This document shows, piece after piece, positions 47,696-59,715 of a DNA stretch of 64,000 nucleotides. The stretch is from Carettochelys insculpta (Eukaryota; Chordata; Testudines; Carettochelyidae): contig NC_134137.1 of assembly GCF_033958435.1 (NCBI RefSeq), forward strand, positions 317,873,501 through 317,937,500. Reading direction: 5' to 3'. The notes beneath the pieces were generated by a model. The model saw only the letters and a list, made by a program, of their open reading frames with translations, was not told the origin of the DNA and did not search any database. The position numbers and the translations under genes were made by a program. Position 1 is the stretch's first letter, and each line of letters begins with the position of its first letter.

Positions 47696-47850
47696 GTATA
47701 AGCTTTCGTGGGCAAAGACCATCTTCATCAGATTGGGTCTGTGCCCATGAAAGCTTATGCTCCAAAATATCTGTTAGTCTATAAGGTGCCACAGGACTTC
47801 TTGTTGTTTTTGAAGATACAGACTAACACAGCTACCTCTCTGATATTTGA
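47696..47850. mobile_element. SINE-like retroposon, TSD ACTTGAGA
   Basis: About 155 bp with ATAAGCTTTCGTGGGCAAAG, CCATGAAAGCTTATGCTCC, GTGCCACAGGACTTCTTGTT and AGACTAACACAGCTACCTC. Flanked by 8-bp repeats ACTTGAGA (47688-47695, 47851-47858). The same family occurs at 63472-63677 with a 12-bp duplication; variable duplication length favours retroposition over a DNA transposon. Family name not known to me. Confidence 0.6.
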
Positions 47851-47858
47851 ACTTGAGA

Positions 47859-50291
47859 ATGAGAGTTTGTACAAATTACCTAGTCCAAACAAGATGAATC
47901 CTAAGGAATAACAAGTATGGTACTGACAACAATGTGCCTTAAACTCTGGAAGTTGTTTTAGAAAAGAATATGGAGAAATGGGAATGTAGTGAAAGAAAGC
48001 ATATGACCTACCAATAGTCAGGAAAAAAATAGTGTTAATGGCAGTTAACATTCTGAAATGTCATATCTCTATTAAATTATCATGGCTTAAGAAAGCAAAG
48101 CCACACACCAAGTCCGAAGGATCTGACAGATCAAAGAGCAATAAACATATTGGATAGAAATTTCCAAAGCAGAAATTTTTGTGGCTTAACTCTCCTCCCT
48201 TTGAAGTCAAAGGAGGAAATTTCACCATGGACTTCAAACAGAAGCGTGGATTTAAGCCAATGCCTAGTGGTGGATCTTTACCAATATTAAACTGTGTAAG
48301 AAAAAAAACATAGCTTTCTGATCAGATTACAAGTGGAATTGAAAAGGGGAAGACAATATTGTACAGTGGGCAATTTTTTGTCTAAACTTTTTTTTTCCCC
48401 AACAGCTATGCATATAAAACAGAAATAGTTCACTATTTTGTCAGGTTTGCTGAGATGTTTCTTTTGAAAACAGAATGTTTCATTCTGACACTTTCAAAAT
48501 GGAACACTTCAATACTTCAATTCAAAATGACTGTTTTGAAATGGCCATCAATTTATGAAGAAGGGAAAAAAATTAAAACTTAAACAAAATGATACTTTTT
48601 TATCATTGGATTGAACATTATATTTTGTTTCAACAAAAACTGACATGAGGAATGTTGCACTTGGGCAGACAGTGTGTTTTTTGTGACCCCCAAAATAACA
48701 TCCATACCACCATTCCTCCTTCGCTCAAGCCAAGAAATCTCCAAGAATGGAGAAAAGATAGACAAGCTGGGCAATAATGAGCTATGTGCCCTATAGATCA
48801 CTTTTCTTCCTCCGGACTTCCAACAGCTGAAAGGGAATACATTGGGAGGATAATACAGCTTGAGGATATATTAATGCTCTTGTTTCACATTAAGCTGGAA
48901 ACTTGCCAAGATCTCCTGTACTATTGCACTTCACTTATACCTAAGGGGACCCCAATCTTGACTGGGGCCTTTAGGTGCTACTGATAATGAAATGATTAAT
49001 AAAAGCAGCCATTCTTGATGATATTATGGTTACTTTCGTGTTGACTTTTTGATAGTCTTACCTCTAAAAAACAGACCAGTGTGGACAGAAAAATCATTGT
49101 AATGCTTATTTTCAAAACTCCTCTCTCTGTCAGAGACAGGACCTCATCACAACCATGCAGCTGAAAGAGAAACTGAAGACAAATTTGGAAGAAAAGTAAG
49201 TTTAGCATAACCCATGCGTTAGCTGAACTTTATCGTTATCAGACTAAGAATGTAATCAAATTAATGTGATTTACATGGCCAAGCCTGCCAGGAAATTTGA
49301 AAATCTGGAAGGTATTTCTCAGTGTTGAGCTTCTGTAACCCTGCCCAGCAGCAAACCAATAGATTGCTGTGAGATCCTGTGATGAGTGCTATCTGGAGGG
49401 CTTATCTTAAGCATATGGGGAAAGATATTCACAGTTAGTCATGATAAAAGTATTCACAAGTCATATTTAACACCCAAGGCCTATATGATAGATCACATGA
49501 TTTTCTTATTCTCTATTTATCAGTCAGTGGGTTTAAAGGCAACTGAAATAATATAATAGCTTGACCATTGGGGGTGGGGTAGGGATTTCAGACTCCAGAT
49601 ACGACATATCCAGATCTTCAGATACTTTGGAACTTCTAAAAACTCATTATCAGAATTGTTCCGAATATAGAATTGCCCTTGGACAGAAAATTGCACTATT
49701 TCAACATTAGTTGTTCTGCTAGGAGCAGGAGAAGAAAATGAAAGGTGAAACACAAAAGATTTCACATAAATAAAAATTACCATTACAAATATTAACTTTT
49801 TGATTAAAATAAAATGTTTCATTTTTAAATTTTGGTAATTTCTATATTTTTGAATTTCAAAAAGTTAAAATGTCTATTTGAAACTGTTTTTCTATAGAGT
49901 ACCAAATTGCTATTGATGTGATAGAAACTTTTAGCCCTGGGATGAAAGGCTCTGTGTAACTTAGCAGTCTCCCACTTAATGAAATCTATAGTCCCACCCT
50001 CAAGGATAAAAATAAAACACACTTGTTATCTGATAACACTGGTTTCACACCAATATAACCATTGTTGTCAATTGATTAACTACTGATCTACACTGGAGCA
50101 AGTAAAATCCAAATCACACCCAAATTTGTTAAGGTTTTTAACATTGTTTTAAACTTAAAAATTTCAACCCTTCAAAACGTTTTCAAGTTTTGGGGAAGCT
50201 TTCATTCTTTTCCTATTTTGTCTTGACACCTTTCTCATTATATCAGAATTCAGACTAAATATATAGGAAAAAAAGGTGATATCTGTTGTAG
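47859..50291. other. No annotatable feature
   Basis: 2.4 kb of AT-rich DNA; no gene, RNA or repeat end recognised. Confidence 0.5.
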
Positions 50292-50303
50292 ACCATCTAA
50301 GTA

Positions 50304-52260
50304 GTAGGTAGTCCATTGTGTCCAATGATGACGTCTTGAGCTTGCGCAGGCTTATTGGCTGTGGACTTGCATGTGGCTGAGGAGTCCAAGCTTTGAACAG
50401 CATGAGCGTTCATAGCGTGGGCAAGGGAATTGTCCTGGCTCTGTTGGTGCAGCTGCTGCTGTTGCTTTCCTTCTCTCACAAGCATCAATGAGGTGTACAT
50501 ATCGCTGCTCTTCAAAGTTGTCATACACATGTCGTACAAGAGCATGACAGCCTGTTCAGTCTTTTGCATGCTGCTCTAGCTGATCTGGTTTTAAACCAGC
50601 ATGAGCAATGTTGTCCTTCACACAATCTTTATGCCTCTTGCAAGGCCTACCTTGATTCCTTTTGCCCTGGGAGAGTTCACCGTAGAGGAGTTGCTTAGGG
50701 ATTCTTGATTCTTCCATTCTTATGACCTGCCCTGTCCAGCAAAGCTGGGCTTTCGGAATCATGGCTTCAATGTTCGTGGTTCCTGCTCTGTCCAGGTCTT
50801 CCAGGTTTGTAACTCTGTCCTGCCATCAAATGTGCAGTATTAACCTCAGGCTGTGTGTGTGGAAGCTGCTCCAGCAGTTTTATATGTTTTCTGTACAAGG
50901 TCCTGGTTTCACAGCCATACAGGAGACTGGTCAGGCCGACAGCCTTATACACTTTCAGTTTAGTAGACTGTTGGATATTGTGCTGATTCAACACTTGCGA
51001 TCTCAGACGTCTTAGTGCCTGGCTGGTCTGGCAGATTCTGGCATTGATTTCTTTGTCAAGGGAGCCATCATTGGCTATCGCACTGCCAAGGTACTTGAAC
51101 TCCTTTACTGTTTTTAACTCTGTTCCGTCAATAAAGATTGAAGTGGGGAGAGCAGCAGATCCTGGAGCAGGTTGAAACAGTACCTGGGCCTTTCCTAGGC
51201 TGATGGTCAAACTAAAGAGGCGAGTGGCATCCGCAAACTTGTTGACGATGAGCTGGAGATCAGATTCCTTGTGTGCCGTAAGCGCACAGTCGTCAGCAAA
51301 AAGGGCTTCAAGGATGAGTCTCTCAAGTGTCTTGGTTTTAGCTTTCAGAAAAGTGACTCATCAAGTCTGTATTTTATGTAGACTCCACGCTCCAGGTCCC
51401 TAACTGCATGGCTGAGGATTCACGTGGAAAAGAGGTTGAATAACAGTGAGGCCAGCACGCACCCTTGCTTCATACCATTGAATATCTCAAATAGATCTAA
51501 GTATTCGCCATTTGAAAGAACAAAGCCAGTCATGTCATCGTGGAACTGGCGTATGAGGTTAACGAATCTTCTTGGGCAGTCAAGTTTTGACAGGATAATC
51601 CACAGGGCTTCTTTGGTGACGGTGTCAAACGCCTTGGTCAGGCCTATGAAGACAGTGTATATATCCAAGTTCTTCTCTATGCACTTTTCCTGGACCTGAC
51701 GAACAGCAAACATCATGACAATGGTGCTGCGGCCTGGGCGAAAACCACACTGTGCCTCTGGTAGGTTCTTCTCTGAGATGCTTGTGATCAGACGGTTGAG
51801 GATGACTCAGGCCAAGATTTTCCCAGCAGTACAGAGAAGGGACATGCCCCAGTAATTTCCACAGTCAGCTTTGTTGCCTTTGTTCTTGAAGAGTGAGACG
51901 ATTGTGGCATCCTTAAAGTCTTTGGGCATGTCTTCTTCTTCCCAGATGCTGATCAAGATGTTGTGAAAGGCTTCAAGTGACACTGGTCCTGCTGCTTTGA
52001 AGATTCCAGCAGGGATACCATCCATCCTGGGGGCTTTGCTAGAACTGGTCTGGCTCATTGCCTTTTTGACCTCATCCATTGTAGGGGGCAGGTCAAGACT
52101 GTCTATTGTGGGTTTTTGAGGGATCTGGTCTAGGGCCACAGGGTCGAAAATGGAGGGTCTGTTGAGAAGGTTGTTGATGTGCTCTTTCCACCTATTGTTG
52201 ATGCTGTTCTTCTCCCTCAGAAGGATCATGCCATGTGGAGAGCGAAGAGCGTGACAAGGC
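50304..52260 (-). mobile_element. Non-LTR retrotransposon (LINE), 5'-truncated, 12-bp TSD
   Basis: Flanked by a perfect 12-bp duplication ACCATCTAAGTA (50292-50303, 52261-52272). The minus strand carries the reverse transcriptase and C-terminal region; the endonuclease is absent. The 3' end (minus) finishes ...GGACTACCTAC without poly(A). Perfect duplications point to fairly recent insertion by target-primed reverse transcription, yet the coding region has several lesions. The clade is uncertain: it is not CR1 or L1 by its motifs. Confidence 0.9.
50304..52260 (-). pseudogene. LINE reverse transcriptase, broken
   Basis: On the minus strand: WKEHINNLLNRPS and KAPRMDGIPAGIFK (upstream of the catalytic core), then DATIVSLFKNKGNKADCGNY, MSLLCTAGKILA followed by TGA (51807-51809) and VILNRLITSISEKNLPEAQ in the same frame, CGFRPGRSTIVMMFAVRQVQ, FIGLTKAFDTV (the first catalytic aspartate region, AFD), FNGMKQGCVLASLLFNL, a second stop at 51420-51422, a frameshift, FADDCALTA (the catalytic FADD box at about 51289-51297), then EFKYLGSAIANDGSLDKEIN, LLYGCETRTLY, and a C-terminal RMEESRIPKQLLYGEL. 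The protein copies the element's RNA into DNA at a nicked chromosome. Multiple stops mean this copy makes nothing. Plus-strand reading frames here are antisense shadows. Confidence 0.9.
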
Positions 52261-52272
52261 ACCATCTAAGTA

Positions 52273-54279
52273 AAACTAAAATAAAAAGATGCCATCCTAA
52301 ACAATTCAGTACACAGAACATAATTTCCTTGCCCCTTCCTCCTGAGGTTCTACCCCCAGCTTTCTGGCTGAAGTCCTGATCCCCATGAACAACCCACAGC
52401 TGGAGGACCCCTGACCAGCCCACCCTAATGTCACTGGATGATCTAACCCTGGGCCAGCTTCCAGCCACATCTGCACCAGTTGTCATAACTCCTGGGCTGT
52501 TCTGAGATGTCCCAGCCACCTCAGGCCACTGTTCCAACTCCTGACTGTCGCCAATCTATGCTGCCCCTGGCAAAGCCCTGAACTCCAGGATGCTGACTGG
52601 AGCCGATCCCCTGGCCACACCAGTTCCAGGGGCAAGGGTAGTGAGGACAGAGCCTCAGTTTGAAGCATGGTCAAGGCACAGTCTGGGTTTGGGAAAGATT
52701 AGCCTCCCCTGCCCTTCAATACCCTCTGCCCATGGCCCTTATGGTCTGAGACATTACATTAATTGTCTTCAAGGGAATACAAGGTAGCAAATAAAAATGA
52801 ATTTGCTACGTGAACATTACATTCTCGAGCAAGGCATGGATTGGTCTGTGTATTTGAGGGAATGGAGTCTACTTTTTCTGAAGTTCGGCAGGTTAGCAAT
52901 TGCTTTCAATTCATTCATTATTTCTTACATTCACATTTACAAACAACAGAGCAAAATTTACAGCCAAACAAACAGTTCCCTGCTTCCCCCAAATCAAGCC
53001 CCCGAAACTTGCTTAAATCAGGCTGCTTTCAATAGTAACATAACTGAGATGTCCAAGCTAGATTTTTTTTTTTGATTAAAGCAAAACTTGCTACCAGCAC
53101 AGGCCTAGATATAAACTGTGATCACCTGGGAATACTAACAGCTAGCTCAGCTCTGAGCTAAAAATAGTACATCTCCCCCACCCCCCCTGCATCATAGCAG
53201 TAGTGTAGCAATACAGATAATGTGGAAAAAGAAACTACAGTAATGAATGTTGAATCCCTCGTTTGAAGTTAATGCAAAAGGTTGAAGGTAATTTATAAGC
53301 CCTACAGGGTTCAGGTACTTTGGGAAATTAGAGTACATGATTTAATATCTTCTACCTTGATTACTACTGAAAATAAAATCGTTTGAACTGTGGCCTGTGG
53401 TTCAGGATTAGTAAGCAAGTTGATGAAAGAGAAGCTTGTGGACAACAAGAGCCTGAGCATATCTGAAATGAACCATGAACTGTAACCACCGTTTTGGTGT
53501 TTGGGTAATGAAATACGCTACATAAAGGTACCTCAGACTTTTGTCCCTATTTTGTGATAATACACCAAAGCTAACATTCTAGAAATGCTGCTTCCCTTGG
53601 TGAGTATTTTTGGAAATCATTTTTCAGTCTTGGGAGAATGCTACCGAAATCTTCTTTCAGAAGTAGAGTTTCCAAGGTGCCAATGATTCTAGACAGGATC
53701 ATTTAGTGTGATACGGAATGTTGTTTGAATACTAGTGGGGTGAATTATTACTACACTGTATTCTTGGAAACAAGTTCTCTGCATTCAGAATTAGCTAAAT
53801 TTTCATGCTGTATCCAAAACAGACATTGGTTATAAAATCTGATTTTGCCAGCAAGCTTATAAGTGAATCAGAGTAAATATATTTATATTTTATTTTTAAA
53901 AATGGCCTGTTTCTGGCAGACCACTCACAGAATAAAACCTAAACTTTTTATTCTCTCTCTGCCGTTAAAAAGCAATTCATTACACCTTATCCCTTACACA
54001 GCATCATTTCCCTAATTTTGTTATTCAATTTTACATTGATTTCCCTCTTTACTGTCTTTCAGGATGGTGATAGTAACCTCATGCCTTCTTAATACCACAG
54101 TTACCTTTATTTTAATTAAGAGAAAAACGTTACTGCAAACAGAAGTAAACTAAAGTTTTCAACTTAAAAAATGCAGTACAGTTCCCCTCGCACTAGCAAA
54201 CAGTTCACTTCATCTTTGCCAATACTGTTTTGAGAGTACATTTAAACATTCTATAAGAAGATTGATTAGATATAAACAT
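52273..54279. other. No annotatable feature
   Basis: 52300-52770 is GC-richer, possibly a repeat; the rest is AT-rich. No gene recognised. Confidence 0.45.
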
Positions 54280-54840
54280 GGTGGCTACGTCTACACAAGC
54301 AGCTTCTGTTGACAGGAGTCACTGTCAGACAAGATTTTCCAGCAAAACTTCAGTCAACAAATCGCGTCTACAAGTAACAGATCTTTTGATCCACTTTGTC
54401 GACAGAAAGTGGACACATGTTCTGTCCACTCTGTCAATAGAACTGGCCCCAAAATCTCAGAAGGCAGGCTTGCATGGAGGGCAAGCCCTTCTGGGACCAC
54501 TGGCCTCGTGTGCCCTTAAAAGCCCCTCTGTCCCTCTCATCCATGCTCCCTGCCCATGCTGAGGCTTGTGTACCTCCTGGACGGACAGCAAAGCCCTTGC
54601 AGGGCTCTCTATCCATTTAAGTGAGAAGTACTTCTTGTCAGACCTCTAGCATGCCAAAGGAGTTCTGGGCTTGTCTAGATTAGACCGAGCTCCTGCTGGC
54701 CCTCCCCTGATCCTGATCGATGTGTTCCACCTCATCCGGGGGGATGACCCTGAGAGGCAGTCCAGGGAGCACGCCCTCAGTGCCCCAGTGTCCTGCCCAC
54801 CCTCAACCCTTGGGTGCTCAGGAGGGTCTGATTTTACCCC

Positions 54841-55671
54841 ACCAGCTCCAACTGGTGGGATCTGCTGGTCGTGGAGCAATGAGGCAACCAGACGTGGACA
54901 CAGAACTTCTGGATGTGGAAGGAGACCTTTCTCGAGTTGTGCACCTGGCTCATCCCTGCCATCTGATGACAGGACACCAACATACAGCCCACCACCCCCT
55001 TTGAGAAGTGCATCATCATAACCCTGTGGAAACTGGCCACCCCTGTCATCTATCTGTCCATGGGCCACCAATTTGGTATTGGAGGTCCACCGTAGGGGCT
55101 GTACTTACGCAAGTAAGGCACCCTCAGACACAATTCTGCTCCAGAGGCTCATCCACATCACCAGCGTGGATGTTCTTGTGGCTGGCTTTGATGCCCTGAG
55201 CTCCACCAATTGTTTTAGGAAGTTGGATGGGACCCTCATCCCCATCCAGCCCTGGAACAGAGCACCACATGCTACCTCATTTGGAAGGTCTATCACTCTG
55301 TGATGATGCAGGTCCTGGTAGATCACTGTGGACAACTCCTGGATGTGTACGTTGGGTGGTCAGGCTGGACCCATGATGCTAGAGAGTGTTCTGGAACTCC
55401 AGCCTATTCCGGAGGATGGAGGTGGGAACCTGCATCCCACACCCAGGATCTGACTGTTGGAGATGCACAGGTGCCTTTGTGTACGGTGCCATGTCTGATG
55501 AGGCCATACACTGGCAACCTGGACCCATCCCAGGAATGCTTCAACTCCCATCTCACCCAGGTGAGGAACAGTGTCAAGTGCACCTTCGGGTGCTTGAAGG
55601 GGAGGTTCCATTGTCTCCTGACTAGGCTGGACTTGTGGGGAGCAGATGCCTGTTGTGCCCTCCACACCTGA
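54841..55671 (+). pseudogene. Element E transposase, intronless, heavily decayed
   Basis: From 54841 the frame reads TSSNWWDLLVVEQ, TGA, GNQTWTQNFWMWKETFLELC, then two TGA codons (about 54964-54969), then LWKLATPVIYLSMGHQFGIG. The part that in A, B and C is separated by an intron is contiguous here (about 55100-55135, with a small deletion), followed by ILLQRLIHITSVDVLVAGFD and NCFRKLDGTLIPI (first catalytic Asp). After frameshifts come VLVDHCGQLLDVYVGWSGWTHDA, LMRPYTGNLDPS and VKCTFGCLKGRFHCLLTRL, where the catalytic Glu is Lys. Inactive by many lesions. No convincing start codon. Confidence 0.8.
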
Positions 55672-56459
55672 TGAAACAGAAGAGGGAAGACTTGCTCCAG
55701 AGGTGGGCAGTCGCTGGCAGAGGCCCTATGAACATCCAAGTGCAGCCCCCGGTTAACAAGTGCACAGGGACAGGGTGTGTATCCGGGACGCCCTGGGGGA
55801 GAACTTCTCCTTCTGCACCCAGTGACCCTTCCCAGGGCACTTTGGGATGATGCCAAGTGCCCACAGCCCTCCCCACTCCCCACCACCCCTATGTGCACTG
55901 ACCCACTGATCCCCCACCCAGCAAGGAGGGAGGTGGGGGTGGTGCTTAAAAATACCTTTTCTTCACAATATAGAATTTTTTAAAAAATAAACATTTGCGA
56001 AACAACTATGTACACTGTGCCATGTGCTTCACTATAAACAGCAGGGGGTGCTGGGATGGGGGGCAAGTCAGGGAGGGGGTAGAGGGCCACAAGCCCCATC
56101 AGCCACAGGATCCCTTCCTGTCCCAGATGCAGGGTCCCCACTAGGGCTGTGTTTGGGCTGGGATAACAGGGAGGTATGGGGGTTGGGAGGATGCTGCGGG
56201 GTCAGGCTTGGTGGGGGGAGGAGGGCAGGGGGGCTAGGGGGACATAGAGGGCAGGGAGCCCAGGGGGGTGGGGGGACACTGACCATGTCCATTGCCCACC
56301 ACAGGGCCTAGAGCAAAACTTGGGGAATGGGTTCAGGGAGAGCAGGGGCAGGATGTAAGGGGTTATTACAGTGGCGGGGGAAGGGGAGTGGCAGGGGCTG
56401 CAGGTGCAGTGGCCCAGGCCACCCAGGCCTCCAGGATGTCCATGAGGTGGTTGACCTGA

Positions 56460-57977
56460 GCCAGCCACTGGTCTGAGGCTCATGGCTTCTCCTGCTGCAA
56501 CTCTTCTTCCCACTGCAGCTGTTGCTCCCTGATCTCATCCTGCTGCCAGAGGGCAACTGTGTAGACTCGGAGGCTGCCATCACCCGGGAAGCAACATTCC
56601 CACTGCCTGTGGGCTTGCTGTGGTGCGGGTGGGCTGTCGTCTCTTGGGGCACTGCTCCCAGTTCTGCCAGCTCTGGCTCCTCCCTGGGGCTGCCTGGCAG
56701 AGGAGGGGTCTGGCCTGGCCCTCAGAGGGTGCAGCTGTAAGGAGACAGGGGGAGCCGCTGACTCCTTCCCATAGTCCCTGAGGCCCCACCCCCAGTATTC
56801 CTTGTACAGCAACTCCCACTCCTGAGCCATAGGACAGAGCTGTCCCAGGTGTGCACACCCATGCTCCCTGCATGGCAGGCCCTGCTGCGTGTGGTCCCTG
56901 TGGTGCCACAGGGACTGGCATGACTGCAGACCCACTCCCCTGGCCCCGGCCCAACAGGCTAGCTACCTGGGGGACCAGAGCAGCTATGCAAGGGTGGTAT
57001 AGGCAGTGGGCAAGCCGGCCATAGCCTGGCCCTCCCCAGGGCCACTTCACACATGTGCGCCTCACAGGTGGGTGCTGCCTGGTGCCTGCCAACAGCCCGT
57101 GAGTGTGTGTGGGCTTGCCCCATCGTCCCTGTGCCAGGCCAACTCCCAGCCACAGCAGGAGCAGGCAGGCCCCGCATGGCCCTGTGGCTCATGTGGCCCC
57201 CCATGAGGCTGGCAGCTGGATGGCACCTGTGCCCAAGGGCTGCCTGTTGGGCCCTGGTGGGGGTGCTGCCATATTCATTGGCACAAGCACCAGGCCTCTG
57301 GTGTGGGATATGGGATCGTACCTGAGTTATCCTCGTGTGGCCCATGCCAGCCAGCCTGATGGCATGCGACCCATGGGGTACTCACCAGATGGTCCCACGA
57401 ACAGATCCAGAGATGCCCGTTCTGAGGTTGCGGCACTGGAGGGGCCTGAATCCAGGGCTCTGATGAAGGTCCCCGGCTGGACTTGAGATCTGAGGGCTGG
57501 TCCCGGACTGGCTTGGGCAGGGTTCACAGATGCTGGGGCACTGTCTCTGTCAGGGGTGCCTCCTCCCCAGTGCCCACCATCGTATGTCTGGGTGTGCTGG
57601 GGTTGCCCCTGAGGGAGGTGGTCGAGCTCCTCAAAATAGAGGCAGATGGCCTTCCCGGCTGCCAACCTCCACCGTGCATCTGGGGCATGCACACAGGCCT
57701 GGCAGAGCTCTTTCACCCTGGCCTGCACCTGCTCCAGGGTTCAGGCAGAGCAGGCACACTCTGCCAGGCCTCTGGCAAGGCTGGCATAGGCCAGGGCATT
57801 GTGGCATTTGGCACTTGGGTCCAAATGGTCGAGCTCAGTTCCCCACAGGGACAGCAGGTCCCTGACCTCAGGGCTGGACCAGGAAGGGGTCCACCTCCTA
57901 GTGCCTTGGGGTGGGTCCTGAAATCCCTCTCCAGTGTCCTGCAAAGAGCCAGGGGGTTCTCGGGCAGCCTGAGACAT
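56460..57977 (-). pseudogene. Element E Myb/SANT-like gene, one opal codon plus frameshift
   Basis: Minus strand from ATG 57977 (MSQAAREPPGSLQDTG). The domain runs TPSWSSPEVRDLLSLWGTEL, ALAYASLARGLAECACSA, a TGA at 57741-57743 where a Trp is expected, then in the same frame LEQVQARVKELCQACVHAPD and CLYFEELDHL. The donor gtgagt follows 57386 and the acceptor ccttacag precedes 56734; phase 1, as in all other copies. Exon 2 starts APSEGQARPL, hits a stop near 56580, and in a shifted frame retains the helical REQQLQWEEELQQ segment. Family role: end binding and transposase import; not functional here. Confidence 0.75.
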
Positions 57978-58399
57978 GTTTATAACATACAGGAAGTGGC
58001 TGCCAGGGTGTGGTTCTGGATGTATGTTGCCAGCCTGCAGCCATGCCTCCAGCTTCCTGTACAGGGTTTCCAGGGCTCCCTGTGCCTTTAAAAGCAGGCA
58101 GAGGCACAGACCAGAAAGCCTTCTTTGTGGTGGGGAAGACACCTCCAGCTCCAGCTGGCCAAGGCGATGGAGGACCCCTCTGTCAGCAAAAGGGGCCCTG
58201 GAGCATGGCTGTTTTCTCAACAGACTAATGTTGAGAAAAGCGTTATACCTGAATGTGGCGACGTATAACGCTGCCAGCGGGTCTGCTGGGTGTTGCTGAC
58301 AAACTGTCAACAAAGGACATTTTGGGTGTAGACACTTCGTGTTTTTTCCTGACAAAAGCCCAGTTTTCACCAAGAAAAGTGTCTTGTGTAGATGTAGCT

Positions 58400-59712
58400 T
58401 GTGCGTGTAGAGAGTCACTACAGATGCCAGACAAGTTGAGGAGTATGAGCCAAATGGGAGGCTCAGTCCCCATCTAGTGGTGATGGAGTCTTTATTTGCC
58501 CATCCCACTGAACTCCTGTGCAGTTTTGAGACTTTGCAGAAGTATTTTGATGTACAGGCTCAGTATCAGCTTGGGATTGCTGTATTCCCATAGTTAGTTA
58601 TTGTCCAAAGAGGACATCAGCCAGACCCAGAAAGCACATGGAGCCTGTAACATCCGTGCTGGACATTGAACATCATCTGGAGCTTATAAATTCTAGCTGC
58701 TGCTGCAGATGCACATAGGAGGAGTATTGTGGGGATGAAGCACACAGAATGACTCAGTGGTTGAGCCTCCCCATTCAAATTTGCTATTCACCGATTCCTT
58801 TCTGCTTCTATTGACCCAGTTGGGGGCTGGGCACCTGAGACAGGACTTTCAAGTGGTTGAGCAGCAATGACTGCTATTTTTGTTTCTCTCAGAACTGGAA
58901 ATAATACTCTCAGAATACCATAATAAAGACTTTCTTCTTACATTTCTTGCTCAATGAGAAACCAGTAGTACAGACAACAATATAGAAGTCCCTCTTATAG
59001 ACATAAACACTTAAGCGAATGCAGTTATCCCCAGGCTGTTTTCTTGGAGGCTTGTGTATCTTTCAGATAAATCTCTAGAGGTTAGCTTACCGCCAGCCCT
59101 TCTGAATTGATTCTGCAGGGGTTTGCACAGGCTTAGTCATCTTGAGCACATCCTTCTTCGACAGTTCCATGGTGTCTACTGGCTACAAATTGGCAGTATC
59201 CTTGTGATATGATATGGGAGTCTTCTAGTTAAAAACCAACTCATTCTGATTTTATAAAACTCTCCCCATTTTAGAAATTGCCTTCTCTCATTACGTGTGG
59301 AAACAAGATGACAAACAAAGCAGCATACACAATGTGATCACGGGTCTTAACCTAGCCAATGTGTTTTGCATTATTCACTGGACTGACATGCTGCACAGGT
59401 GAAAGTGTGAATTTGAGGGCCATTGAACACTAGTTATTTTTTAGTATATCAGTTACAGAAACACCTGTGCTTCAGTCCTTTAATCCAATCAACTGTGAAA
59501 TATTCAAAATGTTCAACAGACCTAAAAATTTCTCATTTCTTACTCATGGTGTTATGCTGTAGTGGCATCAGGTTGGATTGCAATATGAAGTATCTCTGAA
59601 AACTGGTCCAAGGTCTATAAGATTCATCCTCTTCTTTATTCTCCTGCAAGGTACACCTGTTGGTTTTTAATCATTGACCATGTCTTTGGCTCTGAATGTA
59701 TATTTAGCACAC
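58400..59712. other. No annotatable feature
   Basis: AT-rich to mixed DNA; no gene or terminus recognised. Confidence 0.5.
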
Positions 59713-59715
59713 TCA

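Larger units (their letters stand above)
54283..58399. mobile_element. Harbinger element E, two-gene copy, decayed, flanks GGT/TGT
   Basis: 4.1 kb; ends GGCTACGTCTACACAAGC and complement AGCTACATCTACACAAGAC; flanks GGT (54280-54282) and TGT (58400-58402), one mismatch. Subterminal sequences use TTGTCGACAGAAAG and GTTGACAGGAG, matching MITEs at 12168 and 17126. Transposase (+, 54841-55671) and Myb-like gene (-, 57977-56460) converge. Its transposase has no intron. Confidence 0.85.

Noticed and set aside
50722..51699. Plus-strand frames at 50722-51015, 51203-51403 and 51424-51699
   Set aside because: Antisense to the minus-strand reverse transcriptase.
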